64,000 nucleotides of DNA from Paenibacillus sp. UNC451MF (GTDB lineage: Bacteria > Bacillota > Bacilli > Paenibacillales > NBRC-103111), in assembly GCF_000686845.1 (NCBI RefSeq), contig NZ_JMLS01000004.1:186001-250000 (forward strand). Direction: 5' to 3'. This document shows, piece by piece, positions 45,084-54,049 of this stretch; within the stretch, counting starts at the first letter, position 1, and each line of letters begins with the position of its first letter. The translations under genes and the position numbers were made by a program. Below the pieces are notes generated by a model. That model made no database searches and had not been told where the DNA came from. It saw only the letters and a program-made list of their open reading frames with translations.

Positions 45084-45108
45084 GTTCACACCCCGCCTTT
45101 CTAGTTAG

Positions 45109-45777
45109 TTAAATAAATCCGTTCTCCGCTAAAAATGCTTCCGTCAAGGCCCCCTGCTTACGTGCCGTTTCGCCGCTGCCGCTTGTGCGATGAGTCAGCA
45201 GCTTCTCCATATATTTGCCCAAAACATCAGCCTCAAGATTCACTTCATCGCCTGCTTTCTTATGTTGAAGGACTGTCTGGGCCAATGTATGCGGTATGAT
45301 AGATACCGTAAATCGCTGCTCCGTTACTTGAACCAATGTAAGGCTTATGCCGTCGATGGTAATAGAGCCATGAGGAATCATATATCTCAGGATCGATGGC
45401 TCGGCTGGCTCCACTTGGAACACTACAGCGTTCTCTTCAGGATGCCTCTCGGTAATGACGCCGGTAGAATCCACATGACCTTGTACGATATGCCCTCCAA
45501 ATCGTCCACCAGCAAGCATGGCACGCTCCAAATTGACCGGGTCACCCACATGCAGCTTTTGCAGAGAGGTTCTGCGGAACGTCTCCGGCATAACATCGAC
45601 AGTAATCGAAGATTCATCGTATTGAACTACCGTTAAACAAACACCGTTAACGGATATACTGTCGCCCAAATGAACATCTTCCAATATCTTTTTAGCGCCG
45701 ATGGTTAGAATCATCGCTTGCCCCTGCCTCGATATTCTTCTCATCGCGCCCATTTCTTCAATGATGCCCGTGAACAT
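45109..45777 (-). CDS. ribE: Riboflavin synthase alpha subunit
   Basis: A protein of 222 residues with two lumazine-binding repeats, opening with MFTGIIEEMG, with GDSISVNGVCLTV in the first and HGSITIDGISLTL in the second. It dismutates lumazine to riboflavin. The ATG at 45775-45777 is the family start and lies behind AGGTG. It overlaps ribD by 20 nt. Confidence 0.96.
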   Translation of the reverse strand: MFTGIIEEMGAMRRISRQGQAMILTIGAKKILEDVHLGDSISVNGVCLTVVQYDESSITVDVMPETFRRTSLQKLHVGDPVNLERAMLAGGRFGGHIVQGHVDSTGVITERHPEENAVVFQVEPAEPSILRYMIPHGSITIDGISLTLVQVTEQRFTVSIIPHTLAQTVLQHKKAGDEVNLEADVLGKYMEKLLTHRTSGSGETARKQGALTEAFLAENGFI

Positions 45778-46897
45778 CCGCAACATTCACCTCGCTTCCA
45801 TAAGTAGGATACCCGACTATACAAACATCCTTCTGAAATTGTTGAACAGAAATACGCTCTAACTCAATTGCCTCTTTCATCAACTCGAAACCGGCAAACT
45901 CGAAATTCGATGGTGCATCGGCCCCGCCCCCGACAATCTTGGGAGCATAGAAAAGCAGCATTTTATCGATTAATTGCTGCTCCAGCATCGCACCGTTCAG
46001 TTGACCTCCGCCTTCGAGCAGGATCGTAGCGATTTCCCTTTCACCCAACAGCTCCATCGCTTTCGGCAAATCAACACGAGGACCTTCTCCGCAAATTAGA
46101 ATCGTCACACCAGCTGTTTCCAAAGCTCGACGTTTAACCTCGTCTGATTGTGCCGTTGTTAGGATTATTGTCTCTGTAGAGCGGTCAATAACGACATTGG
46201 CCGTAAGCGGCACTCGCAGCTTCGAATCCACAATAATGCGGATTGGGCTTAGTGCTGGAACGTCCAATCGGGTCGTTAAAAGAGGATTGTCGCTAAGCAC
46301 CGTACCTACACCGACCATGATCGCTTGATTTCGATGGCGAAGAGTATGAACAAAGGCACGGGATTCAGGGTTCGTTATCCACTTGCTATCCCCTGTTCTC
46401 GATGCGATCTTTCCATCCAATGTGCTTGCTGTCTTCAATGTCACAAAAGGTCTTTTCGATACGATATACTTGTTGAATGCTTCGTTTAACGACACGGCCT
46501 GTTCTTGCATTAAGCCGACTTTCACCTCAATGCCGTGCTTCCTTAAACGCTCGATGCCGGTCCCGGCCACTAAGGGATTGGGATCTGTGCATCCGACGAC
46601 AACCCGCTTCACCTTCTCTTTAATGAGCCTATCGCTGCAAGGCGGCGTCTTGCCATGATGAGAGCAAGGCTCTAAAGTAACATAGGCGGTCGCACCTTCC
46701 GCCTCAGATCCTGCCATTTGTAAAGCATGAATCTCCGCATGCGGCGTTCCGCGCTTCAGATGAGCCCCCATCCCGACGATACGGCCTTCCTTCACAAGTA
46801 CACAGCCTACGGCAGGATTGATTCCTGTCTGACCAGAAGCTCCCTCGGCAAGCTGAATAGCCAGCTTCATATAGAACTCGTCGTTAATCAGCTCCAC
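45758..46897 (-). CDS. ribD: Riboflavin deaminase/reductase
   Basis: A bifunctional protein of 379 residues: an N-terminal cytidine-deaminase-like domain with the zinc motifs HAEIHAL and PCSHHGKTPPC, and a C-terminal reductase domain (TLDGKIA, VGVGTVLSDNPLL, LEGGGQLNGAML). First gene of the operon. The GTG start (46895-46897) follows GGGGAGGAG. Confidence 0.96.
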   Translation of the reverse strand: MELINDEFYMKLAIQLAEGASGQTGINPAVGCVLVKEGRIVGMGAHLKRGTPHAEIHALQMAGSEAEGATAYVTLEPCSHHGKTPPCSDRLIKEKVKRVVVGCTDPNPLVAGTGIERLRKHGIEVKVGLMQEQAVSLNEAFNKYIVSKRPFVTLKTASTLDGKIASRTGDSKWITNPESRAFVHTLRHRNQAIMVGVGTVLSDNPLLTTRLDVPALSPIRIIVDSKLRVPLTANVVIDRSTETIILTTAQSDEVKRRALETAGVTILICGEGPRVDLPKAMELLGEREIATILLEGGGQLNGAMLEQQLIDKMLLFYAPKIVGGGADAPSNFEFAGFELMKEAIELERISVQQFQKDVCIVGYPTYGSEVNVADVHGHH

Positions 46898-46948
46898 CGC
46901 TGCATCTCCTCCCCACTTGTGGCGTGCAATTTCCTTCAGATAACAACA

Positions 46949-46986
46949 GAAAAGGCCCTCTCTTCTACATGGAGAAAAGGGGCCTG
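46949..46986 (-). terminator. Riboswitch-controlled terminator of the rib operon
   Basis: AGGCCC pairs with GGGCCT and the stem continues with TTTTCT/AGAAGA, followed by UUUUCUG on the minus strand. It lies about 200 nt downstream of the FMN aptamer and 50 nt upstream of ribD. Confidence 0.75.
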
Positions 46987-47187
46987 GCTTTGATAGGCAT
47001 ATGCAAAAAACGCATAACTAAAGCTACATACGGCACGGCTAAATAAAGTTAAAGAAACAACTGTCACCATCTAATAAGGCAGCATATTCCCGATTTTTTC
47101 AAACGAAAATAAGCATTTCCCTCATGTGAAAATGACCCGTCCAGTTTCATGAACAGCCGTGACGAAATATCGCCGTTTGCATTTTTC

Positions 47188-47343
47188 CTTCTCCCATCCA
47201 GACTATACTGTCGGTCTCGGAGTTACACCGAGTCAGCCGGCCGCGGCTTAAAGCCACTGCGCGGGTCACGGACTAAGCAATGCGAAGATCGCAATGCATC
47301 ACCGCCGGTGGGGAATTGCACCCCGCCCCGAAGGAAATTCTTA
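47188..47343 (-). promoter_or_regulatory. FMN riboswitch (RFN element) of the rib operon
   Basis: A conserved RFN element read on the minus strand: GGGGCGGGGTGCAATTCCC, then CCGGCGGTGATGC, the AGTCCGTGACCCGC block, GACTCGGTG, and GACAGTATAGTCTGGATGGGAGAAGG at the 3' side. FMN binding should favour the terminator at 46949-46986 and reduce ribDE-BA-H. Confidence 0.98.
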
Positions 47344-47386
47344 TGAAAAACAAATCGTCAGTCATGACAACCAACGTTTGTCAGAA

Positions 47387-47415
47387 ATAATAACACCCTG
47401 AAATGAAAAATGCAA
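47387..47415 (-). promoter_or_regulatory. Promoter of the rib operon
   Basis: On the minus strand TTGCAT (47410-47415) and TATTAT (47387-47392) with a 17-nt spacer and an extended TG before the -10. It lies about 45 nt upstream of the RFN element. Confidence 0.75.
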
Positions 47416-47453
47416 GATGTTTCTGCTACCGTGCATTCTTCTCCCTCTAGGTC

Positions 47454-48563
47454 TTATTGATTAAAAGGCTTATAGGACGAGTTGAAATGGTCCATATCGA
47501 TATTTTCCCAAATATTTTTGACATCCACCTGGTTGGGTTTGCTAAAAACCAGAAAAGCAGTAGGCAGATATCGCATTCCATAGCTGCTGGAAGGCTTATT
47601 CACAACTGCATTGTCTTTTACAAGCACGGAGGATGAACCCCCATCCAGGTTCGCTGCAGTAACAGCTCCTCTTTCCAACAAAATATTTTGAACGTCATAT
47701 AAAGTCGCTCCAATTGAATAGCCAGGTTGGCGCCCATCAATAACGACGAACATGATTGTGCCGTCCTGCTTCTGGGCCATACAAGTTCTTGGAGCTATGC
47801 CCCATCCATCTGCTTGGTTTTTAATAAGCCCTTTGCCATTAACAATAAATTTAGGCTGAAAGGTTACAGCATCTCTCACGCCCATATCCAGCAGCTCGGA
47901 TGGCTTGTACCGCCCTGCCACCATTAACCCGTTGCTATCTATCCCTACGACATTTACGGGATCTTCCATGCCTACATCGCTGTACAGCAGCTTGCCTCCC
48001 GACATGACAATCCCTGCCGGCTTAAATCCGTTACCATCCCAGTTTGGATCGTCGAAAGCCCCTCCGTTCACACCCGCTATGGCATTAGTTCTCTGAACCA
48101 TGCTTAATATTTGCTCTCCTTGTCCAACAATGCTTGTTGTTACAACACGGATCATTTTGGGATCGTGGACGTACATAATGTGTCCTTTAAAATTCTTTCC
48201 CTCTATATCTTCAATTTCCACATTTTTGTTAGCCTTATTCTCCAGATCAATGTTGTGCTGGTCTTTAATTTGAGCCATTTCATCAAATTGCTTTTCATAG
48301 TCCAAGACTCTGCGGTTCAGTTCTTCTTCACCGATCAAATATTTCGCCCAGTGGCGATGCTGCGTTGTAATCAGTGTATCGGCCATCATATAACGAATCG
48401 TAGAGCCCAATGTCGTGCCATAAAACCATATGAGTGCAGCAAGTCCGAGTACGATCAGCAGAAGTAATGAATAGGCCAATTTGCGCTTTCTACGCTGCTT
48501 ACGAGCGTTCTTACCGGTAGTCGTTCGAGTTGGTTGCAAGGACAAGCCTTGATTGCTATCCAA
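47454..48563 (-). CDS. Phosphodiester glycosidase family protein (NAGPA-like)
   Basis: A protein of 369 residues with a basic N-terminus, one transmembrane helix (about 28-48) and a secreted NAGPA domain (about 130-365), with VNGGAFDD, VIDGRQPGYSIGA and NLDGGSSS. Related enzymes remove or hydrolyse sugar phosphodiesters such as N-acetylglucosamine-1-phosphate linkages; bacterial members may act on wall or exopolysaccharide. The TTG start (48561-48563) follows AGTAGG. Its neighbours are the rib operon and ppiB. Confidence 0.85.
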   Translation of the reverse strand: MDSNQGLSLQPTRTTTGKNARKQRRKRKLAYSLLLLIVLGLAALIWFYGTTLGSTIRYMMADTLITTQHRHWAKYLIGEEELNRRVLDYEKQFDEMAQIKDQHNIDLENKANKNVEIEDIEGKNFKGHIMYVHDPKMIRVVTTSIVGQGEQILSMVQRTNAIAGVNGGAFDDPNWDGNGFKPAGIVMSGGKLLYSDVGMEDPVNVVGIDSNGLMVAGRYKPSELLDMGVRDAVTFQPKFIVNGKGLIKNQADGWGIAPRTCMAQKQDGTIMFVVIDGRQPGYSIGATLYDVQNILLERGAVTAANLDGGSSSVLVKDNAVVNKPSSSYGMRYLPTAFLVFSKPNQVDVKNIWENIDMDHFNSSYKPFNQ

Positions 48564-48670
48564 AATGATAACCTACTTTCATTCTAGTAATCTAAGATGT
48601 CTATTAAACAATACCATGAAAAAAAGATGAAAATGAACTGGGAATGAAATGAAATACGGAAATAACATGC

Positions 48671-48714
48671 AAAAAAAGACCGAAAACCCTTATCGAAAGG
48701 GAATTCGGTCTTTA
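48671..48714 (-). terminator. Terminator of ppiB
   Basis: AAGACCGAA with TTCGGTCTT plus an inner CCCTT/AAGGG pair, then seven Us on the minus strand, 13 nt after the stop. Confidence 0.92.
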
Positions 48715-48726
48715 TCTTCGAGTCGA

Positions 48727-49158
48727 TTATGCTTCGACTACTTTTACTGTTTCCATACGATCTCTGCCTTGGAATGCGTCTACATGCTCCATACCAGAAA
48801 CAACTTTTCCAAATACAGTATGTTGGCCGTCCAAATGCGGTTGCGGTTGGTAGCAAATATAGAATTGGCTTCCACCTGTGTTGCGTCCGGCATGCGCCAT
48901 AGCGAGCGAACCGCGCTCATGCTTGTTAGGGTTGATTTCGCAGTTGATTTTATAACCAGGACCGCCAGTGCCAGTACCAGTAGGGCAACCGCCTTGGGCT
49001 ACGAAGCCAGGAATGACACGGTGAAATACCAACCCGTTGTAAAAGCCGTCGTTTGCCAGTTTCTCGAAGTTAGCAACCGTGTTAGGTGCGTCTTTTTCAA
49101 ACAAATCGATAACGACTTCGCCACCGTTTGCTAATGTAATATGAGCTTGTTTTGCCAT
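48727..49158 (-). CDS. ppiB: Peptidyl-prolyl cis-trans isomerase, cyclophilin type
   Basis: A cyclophilin of 143 residues: [13 protein letters not shown] with the catalytic Arg, GSQFYIC, and [12 protein letters not shown]. It speeds proline isomerisation in folding. The ATG at 49156-49158 starts the gene. Single-gene unit with its own terminator. Confidence 0.97.
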   Translation of the reverse strand: MAKQAHITLANGGEVVIDLFEKDAPNTVANFEKLANDGFYNGLVFHRVIPGFVAQGGCPTGTGTGGPGYKINCEINPNKHERGSLAMAHAGRNTGGSQFYICYQPQPHLDGQHTVFGKVVSGMEHVDAFQGRDRMETVKVVEA

Positions 49159-49241
49159 TATATGTACACTCCTTTATTATTCAATGTGTCCTATTGTACT
49201 ATAACCGGAACGCGTTCACAAATCAGTTTTTTCGCTCAAGC

Positions 49242-49280
49242 AAAAAAGCCGGATCTCCGGTAACTTACCAGAGCCGGCTC
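49242..49280 (-). terminator. Terminator of lysA
   Basis: AGCCGG with CCGGCT and an inner CTCTGGTAA/TTACCGGAG pair, followed by six Us on the minus strand. Confidence 0.88.
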
Positions 49281-49288
49281 TGAGAAAA

Positions 49289-50620
49289 TCACACTGTTTT
49301 GGTTACTTGCTTCATGCGGGCAGGGATTACATCATTGCCTACAATATTGTCGTAAGTTTCACGCTGAACTACAACATCTGACTGACCATCCTTTACAAAT
49401 ACAACAGCTGGCCTGCGGATGCGGTTATAGTTGCTGGCCATAGCGTAATTGTACGCTCCTGTGCAGGAAACAGCCAAGACATCGCCGCTGTTAACTTTGG
49501 GAAGATTCACATCCCATATAAGCATATCTCCGCTCTCGCAGCATTTGCCGGCAACGGAGACCAGCTCATCTTCCGCTTCCGTAGCGCGGTTAGCCAGCAT
49601 TGCTTCATATCGGGACTCATACAGCGCTTGACGCGGATTGTCTGTCATTCCGCCGTCTACAGCAACGTATTTACGAACGCCAGGAATATCCTTATAAGTA
49701 CCGACCGTATAGAGAGTCGTACCGGCTTCGCCGACAATACTGCGGCCCGGCTCTACCCAAATTTCCGGCGTAGGGTAACTGTATTTACTGAAGTTTGTCT
49801 TGATCGATTGCGTAATAGCTTCAACATACTTGCTGACCGGCAATGGAGTGTCCCCGTCGACATAGCGAATTCCGAAGCCACCGCCCAAGTTGACAACACT
49901 GAAAACAACGTCTAACTCTTCTCTGACTTTAGCTGCAAAAGCGATTACTTTGTCAACTGCAAGTTGGAAGCCTTCCACTTCAAAAATTTGTGAGCCGATA
50001 TGAGAATGCACTCCGAGCAGCTCAATATTTGGAAGCTGAATTGCTTCCTGGATCGCTCTATAAGCAGAACCGTTATCCAGATCCAGACCGAACTTGGAAT
50101 CGATTTGCCCAGTCGAAATGTACTCGTGGGTATGTGCTTCTACACCAGGTGTAAGACGGAACAAAATTTTGACCTTCTGGCGCTTCTCGCCTGCAATTGC
50201 ATTCAACAAATGGAGTTCCACCATGTTGTCGACAACAAAGCAGCCGATTTTGGCATCGATAGCCATCTCGATTTCTTGCGGTGATTTGTTGTTGCCGTGG
50301 AAATGAATTCTATCGGCCGGGAATCCTGCTTGCAGGGCTGTATACAGCTCACCGTCGGATACGACGTCAAGCGACATCCCTTCTTCCTCAACAATACGGC
50401 ACATGGCCATTACACAAAACGCTTTGCTTGCATAAGCGACTTGAAATTTTAAGCCGGAAGCGCGGAATGCTTCTACGTATTCACGGCATCTTTGGCGAAT
50501 TAATGCTTCGTCCATCACATACAGCGGTGTTCCGAAGCTTGCAACGAGATCCGTTGTATCGCAGCCGCCGATTTGGAGGTGCCCTTTATCATTAATTTTA
50601 CTGGTTCCATGTAAGTACAT
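49289..50620 (-). CDS. lysA: Diaminopimelate decarboxylase
   Basis: A PLP enzyme of 443 residues of the alanine racemase-like fold: Lys66 in AYASKAF binds PLP, with HSHIGSQIFE, GGGFGIRY and EPGRSIVGEAG. It makes lysine from meso-diaminopimelate. The ATG at 50618-50620 follows AGAGGG. In B. subtilis it also follows the spoVA operon, with spoVAF next to it as here. Confidence 0.97.
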   Translation of the reverse strand: MYLHGTSKINDKGHLQIGGCDTTDLVASFGTPLYVMDEALIRQRCREYVEAFRASGLKFQVAYASKAFCVMAMCRIVEEEGMSLDVVSDGELYTALQAGFPADRIHFHGNNKSPQEIEMAIDAKIGCFVVDNMVELHLLNAIAGEKRQKVKILFRLTPGVEAHTHEYISTGQIDSKFGLDLDNGSAYRAIQEAIQLPNIELLGVHSHIGSQIFEVEGFQLAVDKVIAFAAKVREELDVVFSVVNLGGGFGIRYVDGDTPLPVSKYVEAITQSIKTNFSKYSYPTPEIWVEPGRSIVGEAGTTLYTVGTYKDIPGVRKYVAVDGGMTDNPRQALYESRYEAMLANRATEAEDELVSVAGKCCESGDMLIWDVNLPKVNSGDVLAVSCTGAYNYAMASNYNRIRRPAVVFVKDGQSDVVVQRETYDNIVGNDVIPARMKQVTKTV

Positions 50621-50745
50621 AATCGGTTTCCCTCTTCCCCCTGAACATTACTTCTAAGGTACCATAATCGAATGCAGGCTGACAATAAGAGAAACGACGT
50701 AATTAATCAATAGCGAATCTTGAATATGCAAGTTAACCCTCGAGC

Positions 50746-52467
50746 TTACGACTTGGGCTGCCGTGTGTTATCCGTCGTTTGCGTTAAGCTCATGCGGTTT
50801 TTGCGGGCCATAAACGGACGGCGTACGATGATTTCATTCAGTGCCTTGAAATTAAACGGGATGAACGGCCACATATAAGGTGCGTTGTACGACCTTCTCG
50901 TTGCCAAATACACCAGCAATAAAGTAAAGCCTGCGACTACACCTGGCACTTTAAACACTGCGGCCAAAATCAGCAGACCGAGTCTGGCGAGACGATTCGC
51001 AAGACTAAGCTCATAGCTTGGTGTCGCAAACGTCCCGACAGCCGCTATAGCTAAATACAAAATGACCTCATTCACGAACAATCCGCTCTTTACAGCTACA
51101 TCTCCAACCAATATAGCGGCAACCAACCCCATAGCCGTTGCCAACGGGGAAGGCGTATGTACAGCCGCCATCCTCATTAAATCAATCCCTAATTCAGCTA
51201 TCAAAAATTGGGCAAGCAGCGGAAGCCTTCCTGTTTTTTGTGGACCCAGGAACTCTAATCCTGCCGGTTTAAGCTCAGGTGACGTAACAAGCAGGAACCA
51301 AAGCGGAAGCAAGAAGATAGATGCTGCAATACCTATGAACCTGACCCATCTCAGATAAGTACCAACAGCGGGGGTCTGCCTGTACTCTTCAGCATGCTGA
51401 ACATGGTGAAAGAACGTTGTCGGCAATATGATAACGCTTGGCGACGTATCGACGAATACGGCGACATGTCCTTCAAGCAGGTGAACGGATACGATATCCG
51501 GTCTTTCCGAGTAACGAACACTCGGATAAGGGTTCCAGCTCTTGCCAACAATAGCTTCCTCAAGCTGCTTCTCCGCCAAGGGAAGTCCGTCGACTTCAAC
51601 CTTCTGTATCTTATCTCGGATAGATTCCACCAGGGCAGGATCACAAATATCATCAATATAAGCCAAGCAAATATCCGTATGTGTCCTTCTCCCTGCTCTC
51701 AGCATCTCCAATTTTAGTTTAGGATCACGTATACGTCGACGCACTAAAGTAACGTTGGTTAGCAGTGTCTCGACAAAGCCGTCTCTTGCACCGCGAACTA
51801 CCCGTTCCAGATCGGGTTCTTCTGTGGAACGGACGGGGAAGGTTTTGGCATCTACGATAATTGCAGAGGTTGCCCCTTCGAAGAAGAAGCCGCTCGCTCC
51901 CATCGAAACGTTGTCGATTACTTCGCTAAGCTTGTTAGTTTCCTTCACCTGGATGTGTGGAATAATTGCGTCCATGAACAGCTGTACCGCGTCCTGCCCT
52001 TTTCCGCCTTGGACTTGATGGGCCACCGGAGATTCGGTAATTTGACCTTCCAACGTTCGATTGGAAATTTCGGCGGCTGACATCCGGTCAAGTATCATGG
52101 TGAGAACAGTATCCTTGGCGAACCCGTTGTAATAGAATATTCCTGTCTTATGCCCTCCGAACACCATCTCTCTGAAGACAACGTCAAAGCTCTGATTCAA
52201 GCCAACTTCTTTCTCCAGTAGCTTGCTTAACTGTTTAAAATCTACTGGGATATGATCTTCCTTAGGTTGATTGCTGCTCTTCCCTTCAGATTGATCCGAT
52301 CGATCTGAGGGCTCCTCTTCGACCTTATCGGCTTCCTCTTTAAACTCCGGCGGCTGCCAGTCATAAGACGAAATAATATTACCCTCGCTGTCAATTTCCA
52401 GCTTCCTTTCTTCTCCCGCCTCTTCACGTCCAGACATTTGTTTTGGCTTTATAGGTATCTTCTTCAA
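50746..52467 (-). CDS. spoVAF: Stage V sporulation protein AF
   Basis: A protein of 573 residues of the GerA germinant-receptor A-subunit family: a hydrophilic N-terminal domain of about 350 residues (with DRMSAAEISNR and GHVAVFVDTSPSVIILP), then about five transmembrane helices near 380-520. Such SpoVAF proteins occur in the spoVA locus of many Bacillales and promote germination. The ATG at 52465-52467 lies 28 nt after the spoVAB stop. The usual C, D and E subunits are missing between them. Confidence 0.9.
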   Translation of the reverse strand: MKKIPIKPKQMSGREEAGEERKLEIDSEGNIISSYDWQPPEFKEEADKVEEEPSDRSDQSEGKSSNQPKEDHIPVDFKQLSKLLEKEVGLNQSFDVVFREMVFGGHKTGIFYYNGFAKDTVLTMILDRMSAAEISNRTLEGQITESPVAHQVQGGKGQDAVQLFMDAIIPHIQVKETNKLSEVIDNVSMGASGFFFEGATSAIIVDAKTFPVRSTEEPDLERVVRGARDGFVETLLTNVTLVRRRIRDPKLKLEMLRAGRRTHTDICLAYIDDICDPALVESIRDKIQKVEVDGLPLAEKQLEEAIVGKSWNPYPSVRYSERPDIVSVHLLEGHVAVFVDTSPSVIILPTTFFHHVQHAEEYRQTPAVGTYLRWVRFIGIAASIFLLPLWFLLVTSPELKPAGLEFLGPQKTGRLPLLAQFLIAELGIDLMRMAAVHTPSPLATAMGLVAAILVGDVAVKSGLFVNEVILYLAIAAVGTFATPSYELSLANRLARLGLLILAAVFKVPGVVAGFTLLLVYLATRRSYNAPYMWPFIPFNFKALNEIIVRRPFMARKNRMSLTQTTDNTRQPKS

Positions 52468-52495
52468 TTCTGTCAGTCTCCCTTCACCCTCTGTA

Positions 52496-52921
52496 CTATC
52501 CCAAAAAATTCAGCCAGTCCAGCAAGGAACCTAGTACTTTCCCAAAAATCATTGCCATGAGAAGCCAAATCATATATGAACCCATTCCGATTCGTTTGGT
52601 TAAAATGGGCAGCACATTCACAACCTCTGTGAGCGCTCCTGCAAGCATCCCGACAAAACCGCCGGCAAACAATCCGAACAGGCCAGCAGCCATCGGAAGA
52701 AAGGAATAGGACCAATTAAAAAAATCAGACAATGTAAAAAATAATGAGCCTGCAATGACGGATGCTTCATACCAGCGGATCAGATGGTAGGTCCGGGATA
52801 TTTGAGCTAGTCGAGGGATGACGTCGAGAACGACGAGAAAAGCTACCATCCCGCTGCCTACTGCGATACCGCCTGCCAAACCAATGAACATTTGAAGCGG
52901 TATCGTCCACCACCCGTTCAT
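52496..52921 (-). CDS. spoVAB: Stage V sporulation protein AB
   Basis: A polytopic membrane protein of 141 residues of the SpoVAB family (short, about four helices). It takes part in dipicolinic acid transport into the spore with other SpoVA proteins. It overlaps spoVAA by four bases (ATGA). Confidence 0.9.
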   Translation of the reverse strand: MNGWWTIPLQMFIGLAGGIAVGSGMVAFLVVLDVIPRLAQISRTYHLIRWYEASVIAGSLFFTLSDFFNWSYSFLPMAAGLFGLFAGGFVGMLAGALTEVVNVLPILTKRIGMGSYMIWLLMAMIFGKVLGSLLDWLNFLG

Positions 52922-53550
52922 TGCCGATCCCTCGCTTCATGAATTTTGATGTATTCCTCCGTCACTACGTAAGTGTTGACATTCTCTTGATACAAAAACA
53001 TCTCGACTTCGAGAGGGCTCGGCTCCTCATTGAACTTCTTTTTGAAAAGGTGATTAAAAAAGACGATCATTCCAACACCAATCCCGATGGAGTAAGGTAT
53101 TTGCAATATCAAAGGATGCTGTACCCATTTCCCTGTTAACAGCTGGTATATCCTCTGGTGTACTTCTGCCATACTGACATCGGCATGGAAGTTCATGATG
53201 GCAAGTCCCGAGCCTATAAACAAAAGAAACCAGACCACAATAATCTGGATGATGTTCGGAGGCTTGCGTGATTCATGAATGTCGACCAAGCAATGAGGCT
53301 CGCCAAAATGTTCTATTTGCAAAAACGGGTACTGTCGCTTCACACATTCGACGATCAGCATCATATCGATCAATATTTTATTGCCCTCTTTTTCCTTGGG
53401 CTGGTGGAGCAGCAAGTTTTTCAATGGTTCTTCATAATCAGAATCAACCAACAATTGTGCTATCCTGCCCAGGTAGATCGCCTCACCCCGGCGTACGCAA
53501 ACCCGTTTGCGCAATCGGATATACAAGGTTGGATTGGAAGCAGTTCTCAT
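52918..53550 (-). CDS. spoVAA: Stage V sporulation protein AA
   Basis: A protein of 210 residues: an N-terminal cytoplasmic domain (MRTASNPTLYIRLRKRV, YLGRIAQL) and two transmembrane helices (about 110-126 and 155-180). Part of the dipicolinic acid channel complex. The ATG at 53548-53550 follows AAGGGAG. Behind a sigma-G-type promoter; first gene of the cluster. Confidence 0.92.
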   Translation of the reverse strand: MRTASNPTLYIRLRKRVCVRRGEAIYLGRIAQLLVDSDYEEPLKNLLLHQPKEKEGNKILIDMMLIVECVKRQYPFLQIEHFGEPHCLVDIHESRKPPNIIQIIVVWFLLFIGSGLAIMNFHADVSMAEVHQRIYQLLTGKWVQHPLILQIPYSIGIGVGMIVFFNHLFKKKFNEEPSPLEVEMFLYQENVNTYVVTEEYIKIHEARDRQ

Positions 53551-53579
53551 CCCATTCACTCCCTTGTGCATTTATCCCA

Positions 53580-53610
53580 TAGTATGAATAACAAACGGCG
53601 CTCATAGTCA
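53580..53610 (-). promoter_or_regulatory. Sigma-G-type promoter of spoVAA
   Basis: On the minus strand CATACTA (53580-53586) is a full match to the sigma-G -10, with TGACTA (53605-53610) close to TGMATA at 18 nt. The predicted start lies about 25 nt upstream of the spoVAA ATG. The spoVA operon is sigma-G dependent in B. subtilis. Confidence 0.75.
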
Positions 53611-53717
53611 TTTGCTTCCTTGCCAAAAATTCACTTGAGGTGCTGCATAAACTTTTGCTTTTTATGAAAGATTAACAATATGACACAGACTCTCAATCCC
53701 AAGAAAGGGTGTTTCTA

Positions 53718-53927
53718 ATGGGTAAAGTAGCTTTAACGCTGGTTATCATCGGAGCTTTGAACTGGCTGCTTGTCGGTCTATTCCAGTGGGACCTTGTAAC
53801 GGCTATCTTCGGCGGGGATATCCATCGCACTTCCTCCGGACTCAGCCGGATTGTGTATACGTTGGTAGGTTTGTCCGGACTGTATTGCCTGAAGTATTTA
53901 TTCATGGATGAATCCAGGGCACGTTAG
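53718..53927 (+). CDS. DUF378 family small membrane protein (YuzA-like)
   Basis: A protein of 69 residues with two transmembrane helices and the typical DUF378 pattern (ALNWLLVGLFQWDLV, RIVYTLVGLSGLY). Function unknown. ATG at 53718-53720 behind AGAAAGGG. Divergent from spoVAA, single-gene unit with its own terminator. Confidence 0.85.
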   Translation: MGKVALTLVIIGALNWLLVGLFQWDLVTAIFGGDIHRTSSGLSRIVYTLVGLSGLYCLKYLFMDESRAR

Positions 53928-53943
53928 TTAAATCACAATATAA

Positions 53944-53989
53944 AGCCGGACGACTTGTGACATGCGGATTCACAGGTTATCCGGTTTTT
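53944..53989 (+). terminator. Terminator of the DUF378 gene
   Basis: GCCGGA pairs with TCCGGT, with an inner CTTGTGA/TCACAGG pair, followed by five Us on the plus strand. Confidence 0.8.
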
Positions 53990-54013
53990 GTATTAAGTAA
54001 GAGTGCTTTCCAC

Positions 54014-54049
54014 CAAAAAAACCAAACAGCCTATTGGGCTATTTGGTCT
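54014..54049 (-). terminator. Terminator of the spoIIA operon overlapping the sigF stop
   Basis: On the minus strand CCAAATAGCC pairs with AGGCTGTTTGG, with a short CAAT-type loop and seven Us. The sigF TAG stop lies in the loop. Confidence 0.9.
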
